Origin: Pachyseris speciosa
Taxonomy: Eukaryota; Cnidaria; Anthozoa; Scleractinia; Pachyseridae
Reading direction: 5' to 3'
Length of the DNA stretch: 64,000 nt
Assembly (NCBI GenBank): GCA_016490735.1
Contig: JAEMWC010000117.1
Location: forward strand, 941,001 to 1,005,000
Part shown: positions 25,701 to 33,600 of the stretch, piece after piece
Layout: the number at the start of each line of letters is the position of its first letter
How positions within the stretch are numbered: position 1 is the first letter of the stretch
Translations under genes and position numbers: made by a program
The notes under the pieces: generated by a model
What the model was told of the DNA's origin: nothing
What the model saw: the letters and a program-made list of their open reading frames with translations, nothing else
Databases searched by the model: none

Positions 25701-28155
25701 CTCCGCCGTCGTCGTCGTGCGCGCGTTTAGCTCCGCTAAAAAGGTATAGGAAACTAAAAGGTAAAAAATAGTGCTTACAATTTTACAATATGATGGTATA
25801 AAACAAAGCGTTATGGACTATCAAAGCTAAGCGCAACTGATTTCAAGTCCAGTTTTCGTCTTAAAACATTGAAAAGGTGTAGGGTTTCATGTCTGACCAG
25901 TGAGGCTGTTCCATGATGCTACTGCCCTGTAGAAAAACGAGTGCTGAGCAGTTGCTGTGCGACATTTGGAAAGGCTAAGTTGATCACGATTTCTAGTGTT
26001 GTACTCGTACGATTTTGAGCTCTCTGTAAGCTTTGAACTTAAAAAGCTAGGCGTCAGACCATTCAGACATTTATAAATCATGGTAGTGTCCTGCAAGGCA
26101 ACAGGTCGATTACAGTGAGCCAGCCCGGATCGTGCAGTATTGGGGAAATATGATCGTACTTTCTGGTTTTGGTCAAAATGCGCTCAGCAAAATTTTGTAA
26201 CAGTTGCAACTTCTTAATAATTGTTTGAAAGTACCGTACCATATTGTTGACCAGTAAAATAATTTACTAAATATAAGAAGATAATGATTTTGAAGATGGC
26301 GGACAGATAAAAGATCTGTTACTCACTCGAGAGCATCATCATCGCGCATGCTCGGCCGTGACACTGCTCGAGCTCCTTTAAAAAGGATTCCATCAATTTT
26401 TGGTAATTTGCAGCCCAAGTTACTGAAAAGCCTCAAACAGAGCACCAAAAGAGCAGCAAAGGTGGTCACCGACTTGGAATCAGCCAGGTAATGCTTCTCA
26501 CTGGCACTATTCATTTCCCGTAACCCGTTTCTCCAGACGACCCGAGTTTAAAGAATTTCAACCCCTGAAATAGGAATCGTACTGGATTCTACCTGACGAT
26601 CAGCCTTCCATGCTGAATTGCTTCTAAACTAGCCACTTTTCAAAGCATATTAGATAATTATAGAAGCTACAGAGAACAAATTTTGGTATAAGTTTGTTTA
26701 TTGAACCACAAAATCCATATGTTAACAGATAGCGAGCTACGGCAACCGGTTTACGTGTAAACGAAAAAAAAAAACGTTGTCTTTATTGTTTCACTCTCTT
26801 TTCTCGGAAGACTTTTCAAATTTTACACAGCCGGTGTATTTAAAAAGTAACGCGATGCTATACTCTAGAGCCTATGCTCACAGAAAATATCAGTGTTCTT
26901 GCACGGAAAATTCTTTAGTTATGGAATCTTCCTGCATTATAATAAGGTGACTAACACCAGTTTCCAGAACCTTCCAACACTTTTATTTTGATTGGTCATT
27001 ACTATCAATCTTTATACGTTATTACCTTTATGGTGTATTAACCTCAGTCATTGGTGAACAATTTCTGAAACTTTTTTCGATATAATAGGTTACCATAGCA
27101 ACACTTTAACCTGTTCAAAATGCCCCTAATTTTAGCTTTAAGCGACAATAACTCAAAACTTAGGTTAGGTGACCCCCATGTTTATTGTCGGAACATAATT
27201 AGCATAATAAAATACAACTTTTTGCAAAGTCTAAAAACAATTATAGAAGCGGATTCAGAGCCACTTTAAAGTGGCTCTGAATGCGCTCCTGATTTTTTTA
27301 AACTTTGCAAAATATTGAATCTTAACACGCTTATTACTTTTCAGCAAGAAAAACTGACGGAACCGTTTTGGGGTCATTTTGAGCTGAAATTAGGGGTGTT
27401 TCTAATAGGTTATAGTTTTGCTATGGTGACCTATCAGGCCGAAATCAATTTCATAACTTGTTCACCAACGATTAATCATTTACGTCATACCACCTTAAAG
27501 GTAATAACTTATAAAGATTGGTAGTAATGATCCATCAAAGTAGAAGAGCTGGAAAATGCAAGAAACCGGTGTGAAAAAGATGACCAAATGCCATGACCCA
27601 ATTCCTCTAAATTTCCAGGAGTAACATGGCCCAGGTGAACATCCATTACGCCTCTATGACAGTGAAGAACATCAGGCAGAGCCAGGGTATGACGGTAAGG
27701 ATAACACCTGTTACGTGGAGAGTTTGCAAACTGTGCGCACGCATAAAATTACATGAATTGTAATCATGGCTAAATGTAATTGCCGTAACGTTGGTGTTAA
27801 CAACAAAGGAGTTGTTAGTTTTGTTGTGCTGCTGCTGTTAGCACTACAGCTGGTTTCGCGTTTTTTTTTTTTCTTCTTTTTTTTCCAACCAATAGCAAAA
27901 GGCAAGCTGATGTTTCCCAATTAAGGCTCTTAGAATGCTTATAAAGTGTTTTTCTTTCCACAGTGGGTGACCTTATTGGGAGATATTGGCGGTCAGCTTG
28001 GGTTATTTATCGGAGTGTCGTGCATTACTCTGGTTGAGTTCCTAAGTTTGTTATGCAGTCTGATTCAACCGGCGAAGAAGAACTCCATCGAAGTAAAGGC
28101 TTTCCACCAAAGTTTGAATACAAATGAGAGATCTGCTTCAACACAGGATCGCTAA
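6903..28155 (+). CDS. Degenerin/ENaC/ASIC-family cation channel, 12 exons
   Basis: Exons: 6903-7235, 11241-11271, 11632-11776, 16104-16195, 16633-16799, 17274-17348, 17978-18125, 21651-21717, 22625-22682, 26414-26487, 27619-27694, 27964-28155. Every junction is GT/AG, all phases match, and the join gives 1,458 nt, an open frame of 485 residues plus TAA, the usual family size. Landmarks in order: cytoplasmic HG gate motif (THGLG), TM1, FPAVTVCNLNP, finger/thumb cysteines, GFQLTLFID beta strands, CxxCxxxC-like SKCPCNQAC, STSAWPSK, then TM2 with GGQLGLFIGVS. The Gly-x-Ser filter is GVS instead of the commoner GAS. Such channels are trimeric plasma-membrane Na+-permeable channels; cnidarian members include proton- and peptide-gated types, and the gate of this one cannot be told from sequence. 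Two exons (31 nt and 58 nt) are very short. A further skipped small exon in the 4-kb first intron is possible but not required. Confidence 0.93.
7236..8494 (+). other. First part of channel intron 1, no repeat recognised
   Basis: Holds short ORFs (for example 7647-7853) with no recognisable family and no phase-compatible splice frame. Nothing else is supported. Confidence 0.5.
8500..8760 (+). mobile_element. tRNA-derived SINE, copy 1
   Basis: The tRNA-like head has box A TGGCGCAGTGG (8510-8520) and box B GGTTCGATTCC (8553-8563), followed by a body with CTCCGAGAGGTTTTTCTCCG, a tail containing GCGCTATATAAGTTC, and (ATT)n at the 3' end. Copies 2 and 3 share the head and body. Confidence 0.85.
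8840..9143 (-). mobile_element. tRNA-derived SINE, copy 2
   Basis: Minus-strand relative of copy 1: box B complement at about 9080-9090 (GGAATCGAACC), body AACCTCTCGGAGCAGAG, tail TATATAGCGCC and an (AAT)n tract at 8845-8882. It lies head-to-tail opposite copy 1, 0.1 kb away. Confidence 0.83.
9330..10985. repeat. 1.65-kb interspersed repeat, copy R1
   Basis: Aligns with 23563-25580 from TATATAGATTTAGCCAAGCC to CAGCGGATACCTTGTTTTGA. It has no coding capacity beyond short ORFs. Short GTTTAGCCACC blocks inside suggest nested foldback elements. Probably a non-autonomous transposon; the class is not determined. Confidence 0.75.
10990..11240. other. Intron sequence without recognised element
   Basis: No repeat or ORF recognised before microexon 2. 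Confidence 0.4.
11241..11271 (+). CDS. ENaC/ASIC-like exon 2 (31-nt microexon)
   Basis: Acceptor TTTTCTACAG, donor GTGAGT. Encodes the acidic TSFDEDDDQL and leaves phase 1, exactly what exon 3 needs. Too short for homology on its own; the call rests on phase and position. Confidence 0.75.
11632..11776 (+). CDS. ENaC/ASIC-like exon 3
   Basis: Acceptor TTTTGCAACAG, donor GTAAGT. Encodes CKLGHQGEDLIVNC, the well-conserved (G)HQ..D.l..C segment of the family, then PCSH. Ends in phase 2. Confidence 0.92.
11862..11925. repeat. (AAAT)n microsatellite
   Basis: AAATAAATAAAT runs with one interruption. It creates a spurious minus-strand ORF. Confidence 0.9.
12004..12422. mobile_element. MITE with AAAGCTCTATTAAGCCC terminal inverted repeats
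   Basis: The left end TACCATATAAAGCTCTATT and the reverse complement of the right end TACCGTAAAAGCTCTATT match for about 25 bp. The interior is built from repeated AATAAGCCCCC units in both orientations plus a poly-C run at 12105-12125. No coding capacity. Confidence 0.75.
13512..13545 (-). ncRNA. Hammerhead-like motif, minus arm
   Basis: On the minus strand: TTGATAAT, stem GGAGT, loop CATGACT, stem ACTCC, then CAAACGTC. The other arm has GAAACGTC at the same place. The layout matches a hammerhead ribozyme core (CUGANGA-stem II-GAAA), but G8 reads A and G12 reads C, so it is probably inactive. Confidence 0.4.
13629..14560 (-). pseudogene. Penelope-like RT + GIY-YIG protein, 5'-truncated
   Basis: Starts inside the RT at FYRRYVDDT (catalytic Asp pair), then MLPFLGIQL, VYVKPTNSGLLLHYQSH and YKKGLLRTMLDRAHRLSS, the usual PLE RT thumb order. 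A linker follows, then a GIY-YIG endonuclease domain: CVVYGFQWDLCDAGYVGYTR and a late Glu in YEMLFIRALKPNLN. The frame is open to the stop at 13629. Residues before YVDD on this strand come from antisense of the other arm and are not PLE protein. Upstream RT motifs are missing, so it cannot be active. Confidence 0.88.
14562..14873 (+). pseudogene. GIY-YIG domain of the inverted Penelope arm
   Basis: Encodes the same C-terminal domain as the minus-strand arm (KPPIVNQQCVVYGFQWD to IRAKVFL) and is essentially identical over it. There is no RT. It starts at the inversion junction. Confidence 0.88.
14956..14989 (+). ncRNA. Hammerhead-like motif, plus arm
   Basis: TTGATAAT, then GGAGT/ACTCC paired around loop CATGACT, then GAAACGTC. 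The invariant GAAA is kept; the CUGANGA box is degenerate. Penelope-like elements are known to carry hammerhead ribozymes in their terminal repeats. Confidence 0.45.
15390..15640. repeat. Tandem duplication, about 120 bp x 2
   Basis: CTATACCGCCGTAAT...TCCC, TGTCGCTTTTTCCTCTTTGA and AAAATCTTTGAAGGGTT recur at about 115-120-bp spacing. No coding assignment. Confidence 0.8.
15611..15808 (-). other. Unrecognised short ORF
   Basis: 65 codons with SYVPRKSLHFLLDPGQYREYN and a basic end. It looks protein-like and could be a retroelement fragment, but I cannot place the family. Confidence 0.25.
16104..16195 (+). CDS. ENaC/ASIC-like exon 4
   Basis: Acceptor TTGTTTATAG, donor GTATGA. Encodes YRNCYTINTSG, equivalent to the family's GNCYTFN segment. 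Starts in phase 2, ends in phase 1. Confidence 0.9.
16633..16799 (+). CDS. ENaC/ASIC-like exon 5
   Basis: Acceptor TTTTGGCAG, donor GTATGT. Encodes FQLTLFIDVDEY (the GLQLTL strand) and VSVHSPY followed by the PATAVSVALT strand of the palm domain. Ends in phase 0. Confidence 0.93.
16800..17273 (+). other. Channel intron 5
   Basis: Contains a poly-C run at about 16902-16920 and purine-rich GGGGAGGGTTAGAGGGGGG. No element recognised. Confidence 0.5.
17274..17348 (+). CDS. ENaC/ASIC-like exon 6
   Basis: Acceptor TTCTTTGCAG, donor GTACGA. 25 codons including ISRLDYPFNNGKHC, matching the family's R..-PY...C thumb entry. Symmetric phase 0. Confidence 0.9.
17978..18125 (+). CDS. ENaC/ASIC-like exon 7 (thumb cysteines)
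   Basis: Acceptor TTATTTACAG, donor GTACGT. Encodes CLKQCIAEKMRKLCGC, the alternating cysteine pattern of the thumb. Ends in phase 1. A long tetranucleotide tract begins within about 20 nt of the donor. Confidence 0.9.
18143..18446. repeat. Compound tetranucleotide tract (GATT/GGAT/GGAC/GGTT)n
   Basis: About 300 bp of blocks of ATTG, GGAT, GGAC, TTGG and ATCG units that switch into each other while keeping a strict 4-bp period. Starts about 20 bp after the donor of channel exon 7. Confidence 0.95.
18575..19160. mobile_element. MULE-like non-autonomous DNA transposon, 9-bp TSD
   Basis: Terminal inverted repeats start ACAGGTAGCCCAAGCTC and match for about 45 bp with few mismatches. GATCTATCC flanks the unit at 18566-18574 and 19161-19169, a perfect 9-bp target duplication as made by Mutator-like transposases. 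The 586-bp interior has open frames on both strands (18641-18970 plus; 18721-18968 minus) but no transposase motif. Confidence 0.85.
19361..19397 (-). ncRNA. Hammerhead-like motif 3' of Penelope-like ORF
   Basis: Minus strand: intact CTGATGA box (19389-19395), then GTCCG/CGGAC stem II (19383-19387 with 19367-19371) around an A-rich loop, then CAAAT in place of GAAAN. One base A separates box and stem. Fits a decayed hammerhead. Confidence 0.45.
19439..20662 (-). pseudogene. Penelope-like RT + GIY-YIG protein, 5'-truncated
   Basis: The open frame runs from about 20662 (KLVSYDVSSLFTSIPINEA, RT motif with catalytic Asp) through KRGAAMGSPISPVVANLYME, WYRYVDDT, IPFLDTCV and VYRKPTHTDKYLNF to a GIY-YIG domain (GTVYQIHCEKC, EYVGETARSLEIRVKEH), ending TPKRR at 19439. 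There are no stops in about 400 codons, so the copy is young or was inserted already truncated. The N-terminus of the RT is missing. Confidence 0.92.
20885..21106. mobile_element. Foldback MITE, TAA target duplication
   Basis: Ends AGCTCTGGCTAAA with long inverted arms (AGGCAACAAT, TTTCAGCTCG, GATGTTTCTCCGTTTAGCCA). TAA at 20882-20884 and 21107-21109 fits the TWA duplication of PIF/Harbinger elements. No coding capacity. Confidence 0.75.
21355..21605 (+). mobile_element. tRNA-derived SINE, family B, copy 1
   Basis: TTACGAACCAACAAAATGAC leads into a tRNA-like GGCTTGTTAGCTCAGTTGG (box A) and GAGGTCATGGGTTC (box B), with tail ATATATGATTTTCATATATT. Not a tRNA gene: the acceptor stem does not close and the same unit recurs at 24.6-25.1 kb. 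Confidence 0.8.
21651..21717 (+). CDS. ENaC/ASIC-like exon 8
   Basis: Acceptor GCGATTTCAG, donor GTAAGT. Encodes MDFSKCPCNQAC, the CP..C motif of the thumb. Phase 1 to 2. Confidence 0.9.
22157..22357. mobile_element. Foldback MITE with AATGGGCCCTTTGC ends
   Basis: About 95-bp inverted arms (GATGTCAGTCACGTGGT, ACGCCATGC, CCCACTGGG / reverse). The apex is near 22255. No clear target duplication. Confidence 0.75.
22625..22682 (+). CDS. ENaC/ASIC-like exon 9
   Basis: Acceptor CTTTTTCAG, donor GTAAGC. Encodes VSTSAWPSKAHM, the family's S.S.WPS motif after the cysteine-rich segment. Phase 2 to 0. Confidence 0.9.
22683..23460 (+). other. Channel intron 9, first part
   Basis: No element or coding segment recognised. 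A possible LINE 3' tail lies at about 23470-23560 (TTTATTGATTCTCCC). Confidence 0.4.
24630..24880 (-). mobile_element. tRNA-derived SINE, family B, copy 2
   Basis: Minus-strand copy: TGAGCTAACAAGCC (box A complement) and GGGATTTGAACCCACC (box B complement), tail at the left end. Confidence 0.8.
24950..25125 (+). mobile_element. tRNA-derived SINE, family B, copy 3
   Basis: Plus-strand copy: GGCTTGTTAGCTCAGTCGG and GAGGTCGTGGGTTCGAAT. Head-to-head with copy 2, giving a hairpin-forming pair. Confidence 0.8.
25690..26260 (-). mobile_element. CR1/L2-like LINE 3' fragment
   Basis: Encodes the RT C-terminal tail: RKYDHISPILHD, MIYKCLNGLTPSFL, YNTRN and FFYRAVASWNSLTG, in more than one frame. 5' truncated; an A/T-rich 3' end lies near 25665-25700. 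Confidence 0.8.
26414..26487 (+). CDS. ENaC/ASIC-like exon 10
   Basis: Acceptor GGTAATTTGCAG, donor GTAATG. Encodes a basic helix (LKSLKQSTKRAAK) in the variable segment before the last palm strand. Placed because it converts phase 0 to phase 2, which exons 9 and 11 require. Confidence 0.82.
26954..27572. mobile_element. 620-bp foldback (hairpin) element
   Basis: The two halves are imperfect inverted copies across the full length, from ACACCAG / CCGGTGT ends to a perfect apex GAGCCACTTTAAAGTGGCTC near 27267. It ends about 45 bp before channel exon 11. A related but diverged sequence is at about 28590-29470. Confidence 0.85.
27619..27694 (+). CDS. ENaC/ASIC-like exon 11
   Basis: Acceptor AATTTCCAG, donor GTAAGG. 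Encodes NMAQVNIHYASMTVKNIRQ, the N.a.v.iyy..l....i.q strand leading to TM2. Phase 2 to 0. Confidence 0.92.
27964..28155 (+). CDS. ENaC/ASIC-like exon 12 (TM2, C-terminus)
   Basis: Acceptor TCTTTCCACAG. Encodes GDIGGQLGLFIGVSCITLVE, the pore/TM2 signature, then a short cytoplasmic tail ending at TAA 28153-28155. Confidence 0.95.
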   Translation, partial: WVTLLGDIGGQLGLFIGVSCITLVEFLSLLCSLIQPAKKNSIEVKAFHQSLNTNERSASTQDR

Positions 28156-28560
28156 AGATACTGCAGTGTAAGCCCTTCACAGCCCCTCTCACTAATTTGG
28201 GCAATTCGCTATTATAACCAGCAGCTTTATTCACATCCCCCCGTTCAGAAGTGTTTTTCAGAGAAGTTCTTTCTGTGAAGGAAGCTCCTTTCATTCGGTT
28301 ACCCTTTGACAGCTTTTCGTGTTTCTTGATAGCCCGCGAATGTAATCAGAGGTTTTTGATTTTAGATCAAGAACAAAAACAGAAAACAAAAAACACACAC
28401 ACTAAATACATGCCAAAAAACAGATAGTATCTGCAAACGGGACGGACAAGATCTTTGGACGTAACGGATATCTAAGTATACAAAAATGAATTAGGGGGTA
28501 ACATTACCATGTCCAGATTGCCGGGCAGTGGATTTTTCCCTCACGGAGCTGAACATTTAC
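28156..28560 (+). other. 3' flank of the channel gene
   Basis: 3' UTR expected here. No canonical AATAAA seen within the first few hundred bases. Confidence 0.4.
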
Positions 28561-28589
28561 TTCATCACTACGTAACTACGCTTTATATT

Positions 28590-29470
28590 TTGTTACTTTC
28601 AGTTTATAGTGGTACGAAACAAATGACCAGTCAATAATTGCAAGTTATTGATTACAATTTTTTGGGACATTATAGGCCACCTTAGCAACACCCCTAATTT
28701 CAGCTATCATTGAGAATAACTCAGAAACGAGCTTAAGGTAATTCCCATGAAAATAACGTACTATCAAGATTTTTTTCAAACTTGGCACAACTGATAGTCA
28801 TACATAGGACATTGAAAAAATACAATAAAAAGATGGGGTCACCGTGCTTGTTTTCGCCCTGTATGCCCGCTATTCTAAGTGATTTTACTGATATGCGCGA
28901 GAAATGTTCGAAACTTGAGCAACCGAAAAAAATTGTTATTATGTAGCAAAAACTATGAATAGTAGTGAAACCTGGAGCCTAATTGTTTTTCTGGGCTATA
29001 ATCTTTCAGTATAGTGATTTCAAATCGCCAGATCATGCAAACAATGTAAGCACATTGGACCACTAAGTAATCAATTCATACTCCTCCCTGACTCCAAATG
29101 CAAAGTTTAACGTCATTTACACATAAATAATCCAACTTCTACTATTAAACTTTTTTTCTCCTTGAAATATGTTTCTCGTATGTCTATTACGAGTAAGTAA
29201 CGCTAAAAAAAATGGGGATCACCGTGCTCGTTTCTTTGCAACACGACTGCAAAGGTAAAATTTCGGCTGGCAAAGCTCAATTTCAAGGCAAATACGCCAT
29301 GCTTCTAATTCGCAGAAAGGATGTGCCATGCAATTGAAAGGAATCACCTTAATGGCCCCAAGTTTCTATTTTTTTTAACAGCAATAAGCATTTCAAAATC
29401 GAGCGTTTTTTAAAGTTTTAAAATATGTCGAGTGGATTCAGAACCACCTAAAATATTTTAGTTTATCTTC
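28590..29470. repeat. Diverged relative of the 26954-27572 foldback element, with internal direct repeats
   Basis: Shares TAGCAACACCCCTAATTTCAGC and GGATTCAGAACCAC with the hairpin element. GGGGTCACCGTGCTTGTTT (about 28835) and GGGATCACCGTGCTCGTTT (about 29213) are internal direct repeats. Limits are vague. Confidence 0.45.
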
Positions 29471-30221
29471 AATATTCTACTCAACTAGATTTACTCTCTA
29501 AAATATGCATGCTTATCCTTAGTTTCGATTTCCTTAAGGGATTTAGGAAGGTTTTGTACTGCGGCATAATCCAGTTATAAAAACCCCTGAAAGCTTGACT
29601 CTTCAGTCCTATTGCAGTTTAAATTTTATTACCGTACTTTCACGAATACGTAGCGGAAGATTAACTAGATAAGGCTTTATTCATTTGCAAGATAATGACT
29701 AGAATAACTTTAATCTCGTAAACGCTTGTGAATAATCACACTTCAGGGTCAGTAAGGCATAGTTCATCCTATTTCTTTTGAATAAACAGTCATACAACTG
29801 ACTCTAAAACGTCCATCTAGGATAACCTTGGGTCTACAGGAAGGAAACTTGGGATATATAAGCCACACACGAAACGTTTCTACTGTTCAAATCATTTCTA
29901 TTTCTACACTTAAAGTTTAGCACTTAATTTCGACTGAATTTAACTTTGATTGAGAAAAATGTGCTTACATTTTGCATGCTACTTTCAATATAGGCTTGTC
30001 GTTTTTTTTAAATTTGCTCTGATTTATCTTTGAATAAAGTTTAAACCACACTTGCTTGAACTTGGTGAGTCCATTCACCTTTTTGTTTGCGGTGGGGCGC
30101 CTTTTCCTTAAATGCCCTGCAATGATGAAAATAGCGGCGCTAAAGTTGGTTGTTGTTTGTTTGTGAGTTTATGGGTGTGACCGAATGAGCATATAGATCA
30201 TTGCTCGTTTCATTCTCTAAT
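29471..30221. other. Intergenic DNA between convergent genes
   Basis: AT-rich; AATAAA-type signals but no exon recognised. A terminal exon of the discoidin gene (minus) may lie between 28.2 and 30.5 kb. Confidence 0.35.
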
Positions 30222-30401
30222 ACACCTTATTCCAAAATGGCGGTCAATTTATTATTCTTTTGTTTGCATGTTAAGTAGCTCTCTTCGCCTCATTTTCACT
30301 TCAAATTCTTTTGTATTTTGTACATATTGACGAACTAATGGGGGCTAATTAACATACAAACAAAACAATAATCAATTGACCGCCATTTTGGAATAAGGTG
30401 T
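30222..30401. mobile_element. 180-bp MITE with about 50-bp TIRs
   Basis: Left ACACCTTATTCCAAAATGGC and right GCCATTTTGGAATAAGGTGT are perfect complements, and the match continues to GCATGTTAA / TTAACATAC. Confidence 0.85.
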
Positions 30402-30531
30402 GTAGGACTACGCTAAAAAAACGGGCGAAACGCGCGGTACCTAACGTCATCTGTGCCATATCGGCTAGACCGACACCAACCAGGGTCTTTAAATAAATAA
30501 TTTTGACACATGAATAATTTTGCACACTTAC

Positions 30532-30675
30532 CCTAATGGGACATCCGTACAGCTCGGCGCGCATGCTTATCCAGGAGTGCCAGCCCGAAGGATGGATTCG
30601 AACGAATCTCCCATGGAATGGTGGGAAGATATGGTGAACAACGATGGAGTCCAGATCAAAGTTGCCACGGAAAAC
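30532..30675 (-). CDS. Discoidin domain 5, second half
   Basis: Acceptor TTCTTTTTAG, donor GTAAGT. Encodes VFRGNFDLDS, VRIHPSGWHSW and SMRAELYGC. Leaves in phase 0, unlike the other second-half exons (phase 1), which marks the change from repeated modules to a different C-terminal exon. Confidence 0.9.
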
Positions 30676-33600
30676 CTAAAAAGAAAGAGCTAGGCGAGCT
30701 AGGCCGGTTGTTAAGGCAAAAATCCCACAAACAAGCGTTTTCATTTATAGTAAACAGAGGATAGGAAAAGTTGGTGGATAAACTGATAGACGAGACAATG
30801 ATCAGTAAAGTTTAAGCTAAAAATGTATGGATTCTCATAATACAAAAAAAATTCTTTGAAAGTCATCCAACAGCAAAGCAAGTTCCTTAAGACTGAAAGA
30901 GACAAATAGTTTGGACCATTCGATTTCTCGCTTGATTTGGTAGTAAGCTTACATTTCTGCAACGGTTTTGGATAAATTAATATGGATTATAAGAAAGGTT
31001 TTGGTAAGGGCGACCGAACGCCCATTCTAAACCACGTGACCTAAACTGTGCATAATTAAGACTCTTCACATGTATGACAACTGAAGGGCAAACCGTGCCT
31101 TACCTTCGTTTTTCCCTGGACCGTGTACGGAACCCAAAAGGAACCATTGAGGCTGTAAAATAGCTTGTACTTGGTCACCCATGAAGAGTGAGCTTGCCTA
31201 CCCTGTGTCGCTATCTTGGTAATGGTGGTAAGAGCTCCCAGGTCAATCTTAAGCCACTGATTATTGTCATTTGTCTTAGCGCTCCAGCCTCCTGCTTTAC
31301 CTGATTTAGCTATCAGGTTCAAACGGCCCAGATTTGCGGCGTGGCTACTGCTTGCAACAGACGAGGCAGTCATGGCGGCGTCTGGTATTCGACCATCTTC
31401 CAAGCCGAGTGACATGGAGCAGTAAATGCCTAAAATTATCAGATCAAACGTTAAAATGTAAGTACGATAATTACTTAATACTGGTAAGTTTCGCAGAAGG
31501 AATTACAATTCAGCGCCTTATTGCCGTATTTTCAGCCTAGGTCTGCCAGGTGCAAAGACTGAACAATTTTCTCATACCCTTCTTCTTCTGTATAAGATGT
31601 TCGATTGAGGCCTTTTAGCTCGTATTTAGTCGTTTTTCCTTTCATTTATCAAAATCATCATCACCATCATCTTCAATATCATTTTTTGCTATTATTCTTT
31701 AATGTTTTAAAGGTAGACATAGGACTGAGTTAACAAAATGCCACATGAGGTATGGGGTATGTTCCATTTACCTTCTTGGCAACCGTAAACCTCTGCTCTC
31801 ATGCATACGTGAGATGACCAACTCTTGGGGTTGAAACGAAGGTATTTTGCTTGGATCGGTAAATCCAGAGAATGGTAGACAGGAGTGTTGCGGTCAATAT
31901 TTCCTCCAAATACCTGACAATGATAAGTTTTAGCTTTAATCTATTTACGAATTTCAGTTTCAAACGTGCGTCAAACCGAAAAGATCCGAGATTTGAGGTT
32001 TGACAGATGCTACAACCAGCGGACGTACATAGAAACTTATACCCCCACCTTGGTACAAGGGGAACCCTCCCTAGCGTTTTTGTTACTTTAAGATATTTTG
32101 AAAAGTTTTTGCCTTGAATAGATAGATACCTCGTTGTGTCGTCTACGAGAATATGCTAATATTATGGGATACATATACAAATAGCGCTGCAGGGGGAAAT
32201 GACGTCATCTAACATGGCGGAACTTTTTTAGATTTCTTACTTCTTCGCTATAATTTTCGTTTATCCCCGAAAATTTAGAGCTTTACTCAGGAAATACACT
32301 TTTAGACAACTTAGCATGTAGACGATGATTATTTCTGGCCCAGAATATGGCTTACTGTGGCTTAATTTCAACTCTTTTCCATACCCACACCTCACTTGTC
32401 ATTTACTCCTCCTATATCTATGAGCCGATTTTCACCAAATTCACAGCAATATGCCTTAAAGATAAGCAAACATCTTCTGAAATGGACAGGTGCCCTGGGA
32501 AAATTCTACGAGGACTTAAACTTAAGGGAACCATGGCTGTAGCTAGTCTGAGGCGTGCCTCGGTAAGAAATTTGAATTTACGTTATATGCTTCCTTCGCT
32601 GTGTGTCTTACGAAAAATACAAGTAGGCTAAGTAGTTTCAGAAGATTAATAAGCATTTTTTATGTTCCTGTAAGAAGCTATACGTTGAAAAATTATGAAT
32701 GAATTTTAAATAGGTGTTTTTGTACACATTGCCGGCCTCGGTGACAATTTTCTTCTGGCTCCGACCCAGGGAACGAATGAGAGTTGTGAACACGCAAATG
32801 GTGTGCTAGTATGCAAGTTATAGCATTTGTTTGCTACGAAGATGTCATGACTCAGTTTGTAACCTTGTTCAATTTTTTCGATTGGCCGACGCTATATACA
32901 AACTGAAACAAACCAACAAGGCAAGCCAAGCAGAAGAGGCGCACTACTCAGTTATGCCAAGTGATCAACTGTTCAAAATATGGAGGATTCCCTCTTTTTC
33001 TGCTAAGCTAGCAGAATTTAGCTCTGCTGCAAACTTAAAGTTAAGCGATATCCATTTTATTTTACCTTAATCTTTCCATCACTAAGTGTGTAGTAAGCCC
33101 AGTGAATTCCATCCACGCTGTACAACAAAATGTAGCTCGTCACCCACTGGTCAGCGTCATATCTTCCCTGAATCGCCATTTTGGTCACCGCTGTTTCCCG
33201 CCCAAAGTACACCTGCAGCCATTGATTGATATCGTTTTTGCCGGCACACCAGGCTCCAGCCTTACCGGAGGCCGGTATTTTGTTAAGACGAGAAAACGGG
33301 GCAATGTGATTGGCGTTTGCGACGGACGATGCTGATAGTGCACTGTCTGGAAGATGGCCACTCTCCATTCCCAGAGGGATAAGACAGCTGCGAGCTGTAA
33401 CATGAACATAGTAGGATAAACAATTTAGTGAAACATCTCACTTTTATTAGCTGCTAGTTAAAAGGGTACCATGCATGTTTAAGAAAATTAAGTTTAAAAA
33501 GATTATCTTCACAACTGTAGCTAGCAGAACTTGTGTATGTGTCTGTAACACAGACATCTACGTCTTAGATTACTAGCCCAGGTTACTGGAAAGCCGATTA

